Source of the DNA: Sipunculus nudus
Taxonomy: Eukaryota > Annelida > Sipuncula > Golfingiida > Sipunculidae
Direction of reading: 5' to 3'
Length of the DNA: 64,000 bases
NCBI GenBank assembly: GCA_026874595.1
Contig: CM049319.1
Coordinates: 39,067,473 to 39,131,472, forward strand
The notes below the pieces were generated by a model, which saw only the letters and a list, made by a program, of their open reading frames with translations, was not told where the DNA came from and ran no database searches. The position numbers and the translations under genes are program-made. Below are positions 46,959 to 62,094 of this stretch, one piece after another; the first letter of the stretch is position 1; each line of letters starts with the position of its first letter.

Positions 46959-49900
46959 AGCGCAGCTGACTATAAGTCATCTGAGCTATAGTCGTGGTCC
47001 ATTGTCCGTCGTCCTTCCGTCTGTCCGTCCGGCTGTCCGTAGATGTGGCACGTTTTGAAACCATAAGACCTAGGAATCCAAAATTTGGCATAATGTTAGA
47101 TGTCCCCAAGATCTCCTACCAAGCCCAAAAAACTGGGTCTTTGGGACTTTGTTCCTTTGAGAAATTAAGGAAAAACCTCAATTTTTAATTAAAAACCTAT
47201 TTTCACACTTCAGGACTTTCAGCAAGGTAACTTTAATTAATCAAAATTATGTCGTATACCCAAAATTTGATCAAAATCTTTTAAATTTTTAGCTCAGCTG
47301 ACTATAAGTCATCTGAGCTATAGTCGTGGTCCATTGTCCGTCGTCCGTCCGTCTGTCCGTCCGTCCGTCCGTCCGTCCGTCCGTAGATGTGGCACGTTTT
47401 GAAACCGTAAGACCTAGGAATCCAAAATTCGGCATAATGTTAGATGTCCCCAAGATCTCCTACCAAGCCGAAAACTGGGTCTTTGCAACTTCGGTCCTTT
47501 GAGAAATTAAGGAAAAACCTAAATTTTTTATTAAAAACCTATTTTCACACTTCAGGACTGCCTAATATCAAAACGACTCATCTGTTTTTCCTCATATTTA
47601 CCATAAATATTCCTCTATATAGTTCCTATGTACATGACAGAAATTATGTCTGTATTATATAATTTAAAAAAGTTATGGGCCCAAACATAATGCATTTTGT
47701 AAAAAATCAGGAAAGATATTTGATCACTTAACACAAAACATGTTAAAGCTATGGACTTTTTTTCCAGTAATATAACTTTAATTAATCAAAATTAAATTGT
47801 ATACCCAAAATTAGATCAAAATCTTTTAAATTTTTTAAAATATTTACAAAAATAAAAAATTGGTACCTTAAATTTAGCCCAACTTTGACCATGGCACGTT
47901 TTTTTCCTGTAAGTACTGTGGATTTAATTTTCACAGCATGTTTTTGTTAGCATTTTTTCTGTTAACACCAAAAATTTGAAACCAGTTGATCAAAAACTGT
48001 AGATTTTATTCAAGTTTTCAAACACCATGTAACATATATTGTTTACATCAAGCTAGTGTTATGCAGTTTGCAAGAGCTCAGCTCCCCAGCTTCAGCTCTC
48101 AGTTCCTAAAATTTGGCATACAATTAGATGTCTCCAAAATCCCCTACCATGCCAAGTATTTGGTCACTAGCACTTAATACCTTCGAGATATTAATGAAAA
48201 ACTTCATTTTTCCATTAAAAACCCGTTGTTACACTTCAAGACTGCCTAATATCAAAACAACTGATCTGACTTTAATCATATATAATATACATATTTTTCT
48301 ATACATTCTCTATGCACATGCCAGATATGATGTCAGTATTGCGTAACTGTTTTAAGTTATGGGCGCAAACATAATGCACTTTGTAAAAAATCAAGAAATA
48401 ATTTACTCCCTTAACAAGGAGATTGCTGAAGCTAGAGATTTTTTTGTCAGGGATGTAACATTATTTAATCAAGATTCAATGAATACCCAAAATTAGTTCT
48501 GAATTTTTCAAATTTTATAAGTTATTAGTATAAATATAAAATTAGTACCTTATATTTTGCTCAACTTTGACCATGGCATGTTTGTTTCCTGTGAGCACTG
48601 TTGATATAATTTTCATGTCAGGCACACATAAGGATTTCAGCTTTTTAGTTTATAAAGCTGAAAGAAATTGGCCAAAAATTGTAGCTTTTGTTAATGTTTC
48701 TATGAGACCATGTCAGACTTTGGCCCTCTCCAGCCCCTCTTGAGTCACCTGTATGTTGACCTTGTTGAACTTTCAGCAAATTATGCATGCTTGAGGCGAG
48801 GCATTAACTGGGGCTCCAGCCACAGTTGATCCAGGTGTCCAACCCAACTCATCTAGTAGTTTTAACCAACAACATAACAATAAACAATAAATTAATACAT
48901 TTGTGTTTGTTTTTAATAACAAATTAAAGAAAAATAGAAAAGGAATTTGTTAGTTTATAAAAACAGGAAATTAACTTGCAGTTACTGATGATATAAGAAT
49001 CTTGTATCGATGGATTAGAATGTCATGTATTCCAAATAAAACATGCAGTCACCTATGGTATTTTTCAGTTCAATTTTAATGATAAAAAAGTAAATCATAT
49101 TATTCATTACTAATGATTGGGGATCATATGAAGGAAATTAATGATAGACAAAGATGCAGTTGATAATATTAATCTAGATTCCTACTGTGTCTAGTGTGTA
49201 GATTGATGTGAAATTAGTCCAAAATGAATATATTACATTTATTTTTTTAAATATAAATAAAAGCCATAAAACCAGGTACTTATGATCATTATTTAAATGT
49301 GTTAATTTTGTATATTCTGGATTCTCAACATCATTGTTTGGTGAAAAAAACCCGACATGGTGCGAATAATTTGTAATTGTATTTAAATACGAATATGAAT
49401 ATGTACTCCATTATAAAATTTCTTGCATAAAGAACGGGAATTCAGGTAAAAATGAAAGTATATGAATACCAGTGCAAATACTTTCAAAATGTATTCATGA
49501 ATGCATTCATGAATATATTCTTTAATATTATTTTAATAATCATTTCAGTTGTATTTCATTTTAAAAAATCATAAGATTCTCTTATTATTTTTAATAAAAT
49601 TTATATTTGGGACAATATTTCTAATTTTTTTAATTAATAGTTAAACTCTTATATTATATGTTCTTCTTATAAGTTATATGGCCAAGTCAAAATCTGTGTG
49701 ACAGTAGTACTCCATTTGTTAATAAAATAAATGAAATCAATCCTCTTCCCTGTCTCCAAAGATACCATCAAAATCATACATGAGCTAAACAACAACAACT
49801 CATAATACAGCTTATATTTATTACCACACAAAACCAGCACGTGAATCATATCTAAATCATATTTTTTATCATATATAACAGCTGAGCGCCGTGACCCATA

Positions 49901-51152
49901 GGTCCCTTGTTTAAAATATTAGCAAAAATATAAAATCGGTACCTTAAATGTTGCCCAAATTTGACCATGGCACGTTTTTTTCTTGTAAGTATATTTAATT
50001 TATTTTTCACAGCCAGGATACATGTTGATTTAATCTGTTAAATTCTGAAATTTGAAAGTAAAAGCTTAAAAATTATTCTAATTAATGAAGTTTTTCAGAT
50101 GCTCTAATGTATTTGCATTTTGTATATCCAAGACCCCACTCTTGCTCACAGCCTTGCCTAGGTAACCTGATTAGTGATGCAGTGCTAGCAGATCACACCT
50201 GCTGTAATAAACATACACTTATTCTCATGGGCCCTACCCTAACACCCCCAAACACCCCCCATCCCCCCCTCCCCCACCACCACCACCATCATCAATTATA
50301 TTGCAATACATGGTTTGTTATTGTCAACTGTATTTCTTTAAATGTAAAGCTGTTTTTGATCCAATGTGCACAACTTTTCTTGAAATATTAATTCATGAAG
50401 TAATCCAAGAGATGCCACATTGTCTGATGTAGCATTTTTAAGAAAATATTTCCTTTTAAATAATTAAACAAAATATAATTTAACCTATCAGTAGGTATAA
50501 TTTGATAATATATGAAACAAATCATGGAAAAATAAAGGTGCAATTTAAAATTGTTAATTCCGGAGTGTTATTTTCATATATTTACTTCTTTGCAAATTTA
50601 AAAGATATATTTGATAAAAAAAAAGAAATATATCTGTGTGCATAATGTGATGTTACCTGACTAAATTAAGTGTAAATGTTAATGCAGTTTAGATTTGTGA
50701 ATCAATTTAAATATTCAGATATGTATGATATACTGTTTATATAAAGGAAAATTTAAAAACTTAAAAAAAATGACTTAACAAAAGAAAAAATGCAAATATT
50801 TGTTCATTATTCTCCTATCTCAGTAGAATTGAAATTAAAGTTATTTGCTTTGTTTTCCATCTCTCTCCCTGTTTTTAAATATTTAAAAATAATTTAATTT
50901 AAATTAAATTTTATCCTTTAAGTATATGCAGAGGTGCTGTAACTCCCACCAGTCCCTGTAAGCACCATTAAATTTAATTCTGTATTCTGTATTTATATTC
51001 AAAAGTGTTGTAACTCTCCCCACCCCCCAGTCATTGAGCCCTAGTTCCTGAGCACTGAGGATAGTATTTTTATTGCAACTTCAAAAAATCTAAGGTGACG
51101 CAATTAAAACTGTCACAATCAGCTGAGCCCGGTGACCCATGGGTCCCTTGTT
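46959..51152 (+). mobile_element. Family A element, middle layer of the nest
   Basis: 5' AGCGCAGCTGACTATAAGT at 46959; left part to 47290, resumes at 49913 (TAAAATATTAGCAAAAATA); 3' TCAGCTGAGC at 51119-51128, then CGGTGACCCATGGGTCCCTTGTT at 51152. About 1.57 kb without the inner copy. It includes a C-rich tract (about 50250-50280). Confidence 0.85.
47291..49912 (+). mobile_element. Family A element, innermost copy, 2.6 kb
   Basis: It starts AGCTCAGCTGACTATAAGT at 47291, has a long CCGT array (about 47341-47382), and ends ACAGCTGAGCGCCGTGACCC...CCCTTGTT at 49912. The empty site is known from the paralogous copy at 47821-47870, which reads CTTTTAAATTTTTTAAAATATT without interruption. The insertion is therefore within a T run, with no other duplication. 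Confidence 0.9.
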
Positions 51153-51983
51153 CTCTGTTTTTGAGACCTTCAGATAAAACAGTTTGTCCCTTAACAGGGA
51201 CCAAATCGTAACTGTTAAACCTAGACTTCTTATTGTACATCCAGGAAGGTCCTAGGCCTATCTCCTTGGAAACCTGAAATTAGGTCATTGTGATGTACAA
51301 GTTTTAAACATTATTTTGAGCACCCAGTCAGTCAGATGTGGCACAAATTGTATCTAATAGGCCAAGAATCTTCTAACATGACATTCAAGCAGGTCCTGGG
51401 TAAATCTGCATGGAAACCTGAAATTAGGTCATGGTGACCTATAATCTGTGAACTATGAGCCAAGAGCATGAGTTTTAGAAACCTGAAAATCTTCTAGCTC
51501 TAGAATGTTCAAATGTAATATTCAGGGAAGTCTTGGGCAATCTCCATGGAAACCTGAAATTAGGTCATGGTGACCTATATTTTGCGTGCTACCAACCAGA
51601 ACATGGACGGTCTCCATGGACACCTGAAATAGGTCATGGTGACCTATATTACTGGCCAAAAACATTATAAGGACCCAGAAAGTCAGACAGGGTACAAAAC
51701 TTTACTGTTGGACCTAGAATCTTCTGTCTTGACATCCAGGGATGTCCTGTATAAATGTGCATGATCGTTTTTTGACTGCATACAAAATTAAAAGGCTAGA
51801 TTTCATGGAAATGGCTGGACATATTGTCAAGAAACTTTTCCTTCTTGTTCATTTTGAAGAACTTTAATTGCTACAGTTGAATGGGGATACCACCTACCTA
51901 CCACCTTGGCATTCAGATGATAAAACTCCTTTTGTGAATGCCTTCCAAGTCAGCTGAGCATCATGGCCCATGGGTCATATGTT

Positions 51984-54281
<2,298 letters not shown>

Positions 54282-54835
54282 CAGGGTTCTCTCCAGCGCT
54301 TTTCAGCGTGGCGGCCCGCTATGCTTTTTTTCAAGACGCTGCTCTCATATTATGCTACTACACTGATTTTTCCTGAATGTAGCGGGGAAAACGTGTCAGT
54401 TTGTATGAGATAAATTGACAAAGTTTGACAGTTTGAAGGTTTACACAAGCCTAAAACACTGCCAGATCCTTGAAGTTATCTTTGTTTTGACAAGTGCAGT
54501 CCTTGCTAATTGTTCTCTCTTTTGTCCCATCTCAGTTTATGTCAGCATAATCAATCAGGTCACAATATTTTTGACTGACTGACTAAAGATGTTTTTCGCT
54601 TTGTCGAGCAGCTACAGGTTGCTGTGGTCAAGACCCCGTGTGCTGACAGATCACAATATTTGACCGATTGCATTAGTAGTGGTATTGAAAAATATGGCTT
54701 TAACTACCCAATTAAATAGCTCTCTGTTTTAATTTTGGGATCCTTTATGGCTTTCTGCAGAGCCCCCCTGACCCCTCATACGCTTTCTTTATTAATTGCA
54801 AGTTACAATGTGAAAAAATCCTGGCGAGAACCCTG
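54282..54835. mobile_element. hAT-like MITE (554 bp)
   Basis: Ends CAGGGTTCTCTCCAGC (54282-54297) and, reverse complemented, CAGGGTTCTCGCCAGG (54820-54835) match at 14 of 16 positions. CAGGG ends are typical of hAT elements, which make 8-bp duplications. The flanks ATAATAAT and ATAATTGT agree at 6 of 8, consistent with an old duplication. No transposase frame inside. Confidence 0.75.
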
Positions 54836-55565
54836 ATAATTGTATTAATGATAATAACAATAATAATTATTTCTTTTATAAGGCAGAAAATCCACCAGGA
54901 ATATTGTCCTTCAATACTGGATATAACTGGATAAGGGAACAAATGGAATAATATTAGTTAAATTACCAATAAAAAAAAAAAAATTAAGTTTGAAACAATA
55001 AAGATTGGATTTTCAATAGAATCCATAACACTGAAGTTCATAGACCACAGTATCTGTAAAACTGTCTAAACAAATGAGTTTTCAGATGAATTTTAAAAGA
55101 AGTCAGTCTTCATTGTAATCGCAGCTACTGCAGTATTTCATTCCATGACCAGTTTGGGACCATGCAGCTACACCAAAGGCTCCCATGCAAATGGTTGAGG
55201 ACTTTGTAAATGGAACAACTGATAGATCCTGATTTGGAAGAGTGAAGCTCACTATGTTGTTCATATGGTTGTACATATATATCTAAATATACCTCTGCAG
55301 CTGTCTAAACTAAATTCTACACACTCATTGATCATGGTCAATATGCAGACCTATATAAGCTTTTGGTTGTTCTTTTTTACTCATACATAAAGAAATATCA
55401 ACACTTCAGCTTTTACTCCTAGTCCAGGCCATGTTCAGTACTCTTGCTGACTAAGCTTGAACCTCATCCGTATCTCATACTTTCTTTAATTAATATTGTC
55501 ATACTCCTGTGGCTGTTATTTCTTATGCCTGCTCATGTCTGATTTCTGTTAGTAGGGGACAAATC
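54836..55565. other. Unique intron, nothing recognised
   Basis: Includes a simple A run near 54970. No gene seen. Confidence 0.5.
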
Positions 55566-55893
55566 ATAACTGTTAGACCTTTACAGTTCCATCTTGATAT
55601 CCAGGTATAACTGTTAGACCTTTACAGTTCCATCTTGATATCCAAGTATAACTGTTAGACCTTTACAGCTCCATCTTGATATCCAGGCATAACTGTTAGA
55701 CCTTTACAGCTCCATCTTGATATCCAGGCATAACTGTTAGACCTTTACAGTTCAATCTTGATATCCAGGTATAACTGTTAGACCTTTACATTTCGAACTT
55801 GATATCCAGGCATAACTGTTAGACCTTTACAGCTCAATCTTGATATCCAGGCATAACTGTTATACCTTTACAGTTCCATTTTGATACCCAGGC
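55566..55893 (+). repeat. 41-bp minisatellite, 8 units
   Basis: Units start ATAACTGTTAGACCTTTACA at 55566, 55607, 55648, 55689, 55730, 55771, 55812 and 55853. The unit is a local amplification of family A sequence (AAATCGTAACTGTTAGACCTAGAAACTTC...ATCCAGG), and A-like sequence flanks it on both sides. Confidence 0.95.
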
Positions 55894-56743
55894 ATGCCCA
55901 GGTAAGGTTTCCTTTGAAATCCCAAATTAGGAGCCCTGTTAGCTACTGGATGAACATACTTTGAGCAGATTGACAGTTTGACTCTTTTCAGTGTTCAAAA
56001 ATGAACAAATATTTTATTAGGATTATATAATTCAAATAATGTGGCTGTACAAACACATTGTTATTGTACAGTTCTCTCTGTTATATAAGACTAGTGGTGC
56101 AATTCCATCATGTTTACCTGAGTTATATGATAATTTTTGACTGCAGGAAAGCATCCTGAAATGGGTAAAAAATCCAAACATTATTGATCTCACTTATTAA
56201 GCGGGGTTCTCAATGGCTGCATGATTAAGATGAGAAAATGAAAAGAAGTAAAGTTACATGAAATAGTTACATATATTGCTCTGTATTTGTGTGGGGATAA
56301 CCCTTTAGTATTCGAGTCACTGTGTGTTTAAGATGAGACATAGCCTAGTGCAGACTACCAGCCCTGACCTGGTTGGGTTGGCAGCAGCAGCAAGTTTAGA
56401 GTATGGGCAGTGCTGGCCAGATGTAGGCCCAGGTGATGTAGTGTAACAGTGTATATTCCTGGGTCTTTTATTGGACAAGTGTGGTTCGTTTGTTCTTATA
56501 ACACAGCTGTGTGTTATGCTGTGGATTGATCTGTGGGTGGAAGCTGTTGCTGTGACATCAAACATTCCAGCTGACACTTCAGTCATTATTGCCATACCAT
56601 TTATGTGAAGCCCTCATCTTATCTGTCAGAGCAGAAATAAAAATCACAAACTGCACAAAACCATTTTTGTCAAGTTTGGAAAAAGATTATCAGAAGTTAT
56701 ATTTCAAGTGCTGTTTATGCTCCAATTAGTTACATCAATTTTT
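55894..56743. other. Family A tail remnant, then unique intron
   Basis: The first about 80 bases (CTTTGAAATCCCAAATTAGG) continue the decayed A sequence. The rest has no recognised feature; the reverse frame 56317-56595 shows no domain. Confidence 0.45.
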
Positions 56744-57165
56744 AGCTCAGCTGATTGAAAGTCATCTGAACTATAGTGATGGGTCTTTGTATCTTGTCCT
56801 TCTGTCTTGCCATCTGTCCGTCCGTTAGCAGGGAAAAGATGGTAACCGTTTGACCTAGAAACTTTTTTCTGGGCATCAATAGAGGTCCATGAAAATATCA
56901 TTAGAACCCAAAAATTAGGTCACTGTGACCTATATTCTCCAAGTTACGTCACTTGTTTACACCCCCAAGAAATAATTCATTTCAGTTTGCAGTAAATTCT
57001 GATACAAAAGCTCCAATATTTCAATAATTAATGCATGGATTGCCTTGAAACCTTGCATGAATATTGATCATGACCAGTTTAATCAGTTCATGAAGACTGG
57101 TGTTACCACCTAAATTATTACTATTTTTCCTGCATTTTTAAAATACTGTTTTTTGTGCAATTTTT
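56744..57165 (+). mobile_element. Family A 5' part, followed by another A copy
   Basis: AGCTCAGCTGATTGAAAGTCATC at 56744, one unit to CTGCATTTTTAAAATACTG, then the next A element begins in a T run at 57166. It does not resume after 59057. Confidence 0.75.
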
Positions 57166-59057
57166 AGCTCAGCTGACTATAAGTCATCTGAGCTATAGTC
57201 GTGGTCCATTGTCCGTCATCCGTCCATCTGTCCGTCCGTAGATGTGGCACGTTTTGAAACCGTAAGACCTAGGAATCCAAAATTCAGCATAATGTTAGAT
57301 GTCCCCAAGATCTCCTACCAAGCCGAAAACTGGGTCTTTGCGACTTCGTTCCTTTGAGAAATTAAGGAAAAACCTCAATTTTTTATTAAAATCCTATTTT
57401 CACACTTTCGGCAGTATTTTCACACTTCAGGACTGCCTAATATCAAAACCACTCATCTGTTTTTCCTCATATTCACCATAAATATTCCTCTATATAGTTC
57501 CTATGTACATGCCAGAAATTAAGTCTGTAAAGTATAAATTCTTTAAGTTATGGGCCCAAACATAATGGACTTTGTTAAAAATCAGGAAAAATAATAACTC
57601 ACTTAACATGAAAAATTTTGAAACTAGAGTCTATTTTCTCAAGTATATAACTAAGTATAATTAAGATTCAATTGTTTTCCAAAATTAGATCTGAATTTTG
57701 TAAATTTTTTAAGTTATTAGCATGAAAAAAAATCAGTACCTTAAATTTTGCCCAACTTTGACCATGGCACGTTTTTTTCCTGTAAGCACCATTGATTTAA
57801 TTTTCACAGCATGTAAACATAAATATTTAGTTTGTCTAAATCTGAAATTTGAAAATAAAAGCTTGAAAATTAAGCTAGTTATTGATTTTTTTTCTGTAGT
57901 CACTTGCATTGATTACAGATGCAGGGTCCCACTCCAGGTCACTGGAAGTCAGCTATGCCAGGGTTTCTGATTTGTTACAGTCACTGGGGGAGATCCCCTG
58001 CTGTGACAGGTGTACAGTTATTCTCATATCATCACCCCCCCCCCCCCCCCCCACAAACCCAACCCACCAAGTGTTATGCAGTAATTGTTATTGTTTTCAC
58101 TGTATCTCGTTAATTGTAATGCTGTTTCCACTCCGATATGCAAAAACTTTCCTTGAGAAAAAAATTCAAGGTGTAATCCAGGAGATGCAATGTTGTGTAA
58201 TGTAGCATTTTTAAAGAAATCAATTTTCTTTTAAATGATTTTAACAAATATAATTGAACACATCAGTATGCTTAAATTATTATAAAATATGAAGCACATT
58301 ATGGATAAATAAAGACACAATTAAAAATTGTGAAATCTAAATCAAGTATTATTTTTAGATATTTATTGTTTTGCAGATGTAAAAGATATATTTTTGTGGT
58401 AAAAAATAAATAAACATTTGAATGCATGATGTGGTGTTATCTGACAAGAATGAGATTTATGATGATGCAATTGAGAATTATGAATCAGCTTTTATATTCA
58501 GATATATATGTTAAATTGGAAATGTATAGAAATATAAACTTAAATTAGAAAATAATTGATGTGATAAAAAAATGAGGATTTAATATAAACATTTGTTCAT
58601 TATTTTCCTGCCTCAGCAGAATTTGAGATCAGGCTTTGTTTGCCCTGTTTTATGTTGTTAATTAGCTATATTTCAACTGTATACATTTCATAAAATAAAT
58701 ACATATATATTTAATAATATATATTATACAAAAAAAAAAGATTCAATTGAACAAATGTGTAAACTACTGAAATGTCAACAGTTAATCCAAAAATCAACTA
58801 CTGATCACGGTAATAGTACAGATCATTTGTTCACAAACTGCTCACATGCTTTAGTTTCAACATAAGGAAACGCATGGTCAGGTCACAAAATATTTTTTGC
58901 AACAATTTCTTACACATCAATACAAACCAATCATGTCAACCAGCCATGGCCTATATTACCTTTTCCTCATAGACTTTATCTCCATTTGATATTATTTTAG
59001 ATTTTTACCTTCAAGGTCAACTTCAGCTGAGCACAGTGACCCATGGGTCCCTTGGTT
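57166..59057 (+). mobile_element. Family A element, long subtype, full length (1.89 kb)
   Basis: 5' AGCTCAGCTGACTATAAGT at 57166; 3' TCAGCTGAGC at 59023-59032, then ACAGTGACCCATGGGTCCCTTGGTT. It has a C tract (58026-58051) and the EEP remnant near the 3' end, in the same order as 16284-18123. Confidence 0.85.
58741..58920 (+). pseudogene. Endonuclease (EEP) fragment in family A
   Basis: It aligns with 29560-29720: TCAACAGTTAATCC, CTACTGATCACGGTAATAGT, TCACAAACTGCTCACATGC, CATGGTCAGGTCAC. Decayed, with stops and an S-G-H in place of S-D-H. Confidence 0.5.
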
Positions 59058-59255
59058 TTTAGAGTACAAAGAGTGATTCACTATATTTGCCCCCATATTT
59101 GGTGAAAAATATTGTTTCTCAAGTTGATAGATGGGAGAAACCATAGTAGCTTGCAAAGTGTCAGTATATGCTGCTGGAGATGGGGGGCCTATTCTTAAGG
59201 GGGGGGTTAATTGTCTTTGGATACTATGGCACATGCCGTGCAAAGAAATATCTAG
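59058..59255 (+). mobile_element. Family D 3' fragment
   Basis: It matches 25985-26182 (TTTGGTGAAAAATATTGTTTC, GTGTCAGTATATGCTGCT, poly-G) and ends with subTIR GTCTTTGGATAC (59213-59224), hairpin GCAC-ATGCC-GTGC and AAATATCTAG. It directly abuts the 3' end of the A copy. Confidence 0.8.
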
Positions 59256-60960
59256 TTATGATATATATTACTGATATTTAAGGCTTTCTATAAATTATAA
59301 ACCTCGGGTAATAAAAAGCTGTTGTGCAGAACTAGGTTCTCCGCTGACAAACCCTGCCTGTTCATTATACTTTAATAATTAATAGACTAAGTTTTGGATA
59401 ACAAACACAGATTTCTAGTCAAGGCTTGAGGTATCTGTGGTCCCCAACAGATAGATATGCCTGTTTTGTTCAGGTCCACATACTGTATATAAATTAGTGA
59501 CCAGTGGCTGGACCAGACACATACATATACATAGAGATTCAGATAGAGATAGACTCAGCCATGCAGATCAGTAGTCAGCAGCCAGTCAGCCAAGCTAGAA
59601 AGATGATCAACACCGCATGGCAATAAAGATCTTTACATCAATTTGCATCTTCATGCTTTTATACCAAAGAGACAGAGAGGGCTACAAATAAGGGCCCCTA
59701 CTACACGATTCTAAAAATGACTACGTCTATGATGCAGTTGGTCAAATTTTCTCATTTGCCAACCTCAGTGTATCTTCGCTTGACATGTGCCACTGGAGTG
59801 CCACTATGGGTACCGAAGTTCTCCTTCGGACTACTGTGAAGTCCAGGCTTATAAGTCCAAAGGTCTGGTCTTAAATGAGGTAGACCTTTAATATGTTGAC
59901 AAACAGGCTATACATACCAATACTACTATCAGAGTTTAATGACAAAACTTGCGCGGATCAATTGTGAGGGGGGATCATTTCATTTGGCGAAGGTTAAGCA
60001 AAATGCTTCTTGCGTGAACAATTTTTTAGTTTCCCACAAAAATCACCTGTTTTCAGGATACACGTCTGCAAAATGGGCCGTGTCCAAATGGTAATTTTAA
60101 TATTGGGTAATATTTATATGGTAATATTTTTAGTCAATTTTTAAACGTTTAGGCTCGCTATTACAATATGACCAGGTAAAAAAAATCCTGTTTCCTATCT
60201 CCCTCTCCATTCCAACTTTTAAGGTAAAATTAATCAGACATTTTCTGACATTGCAAAGGAAAATGGCAAGTTACCTGAATGCAACTCAGTCATCTTTGCA
60301 TAAAATTTGTGGTGAGCAAAGTTGAAGATCAGGCCACAACACTTCAGGACCTGTCAGACTTTGATATAGAATGTCTGAAGTTTGAATACATGGCTAAATA
60401 TCTATAAAAGATACATGTGTGTCTGTGTGTGTAATTACAAAATTAAGGTGTTTTGTGTGTAAATTGACAGCATAAAGGGACCCCGTCACATTGAAGTTGT
60501 GTTATAAAACTGGCTGTAAAAAAAAAAAAAATAAAGAAATTTTACATACCTACTTACCCAAGATTTTTCTGCTGTGTTACCAGAAACAAAGGTATTTTTT
60601 TTTGCCTAATATAATTTGGGGTGTTCTATATTGGTGGATTTTCCATTAACAACTTAGCAATATAATTAGTAAAGGATTAACTGCATTATTATAGCAATAA
60701 AATAAGCTGAAATTCTTGGAAGTGTATCTAAGTGTCTTTTAATTAACCGGACTTGCCAGCTGATTTGATGTTTATAGACTTAATATTTAACATTACATCC
60801 ATTCCTGTCTGCAAATGCCCCTTAACTGATGAATGCTCATTACAATACATACAAATAAAGGTTTCTTTTTATCTTTATCTTTTAAAAATTATCTAAAATG
60901 GTTTACGCAAAACCAGGCAGTTTAGATTTTGTGTAATCTCTTCATGGGTTTAAAAAAATT
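59256..60960. other. Unique intron; possible solo LTR-like segment
   Basis: 59320-59686 starts TGTTGTGC and ends CTACA, with TATATAAA at 59486-59493 and AATAAA at 59622-59627, in the order of a retroelement LTR. No matching flanking duplication was found, so this is weak. The rest is unremarkable. Confidence 0.3.
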
Positions 60961-61035
60961 TCATAATTTCTGCATGCCGGATTGAAGCATTATACTTGCT
61001 GTAAATCCCATTGCACAGGTTTGCATTAGGGCTGT
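60961..61035 (+). mobile_element. Solo family B 3' end
   Basis: GCACAGGTTTGCATTAGGG then CTGTAGGCCTTGTT ending at 61035, the B 3' terminus with one change in the subTIR. The upstream 50 bases also match the B end at 14360-14433. Confidence 0.7.
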
Positions 61036-62080
<1,045 letters not shown>

Positions 62081-62094
62081 TAAGAACACTTGAC

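Larger units (their letters stand above)
45956..51983 (+). mobile_element. Outer family A element of an insertion nest
   Basis: The left part 45956-46354 (5' hairpin side AGACCAGCTGACTGAAAGTCATCTGAGCT-like, one A unit up to TTTTTATGCTTTT) resumes at 51153 with CTCTGTTTTTGAGACCTTC and ends with TCAGCTGAGC (51950-51959) and CATATGTT at 51983. Intact A copies join the two sides the same way (for example near 5260). Everything at 46355-51152 is therefore inserted DNA. Confidence 0.8.
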
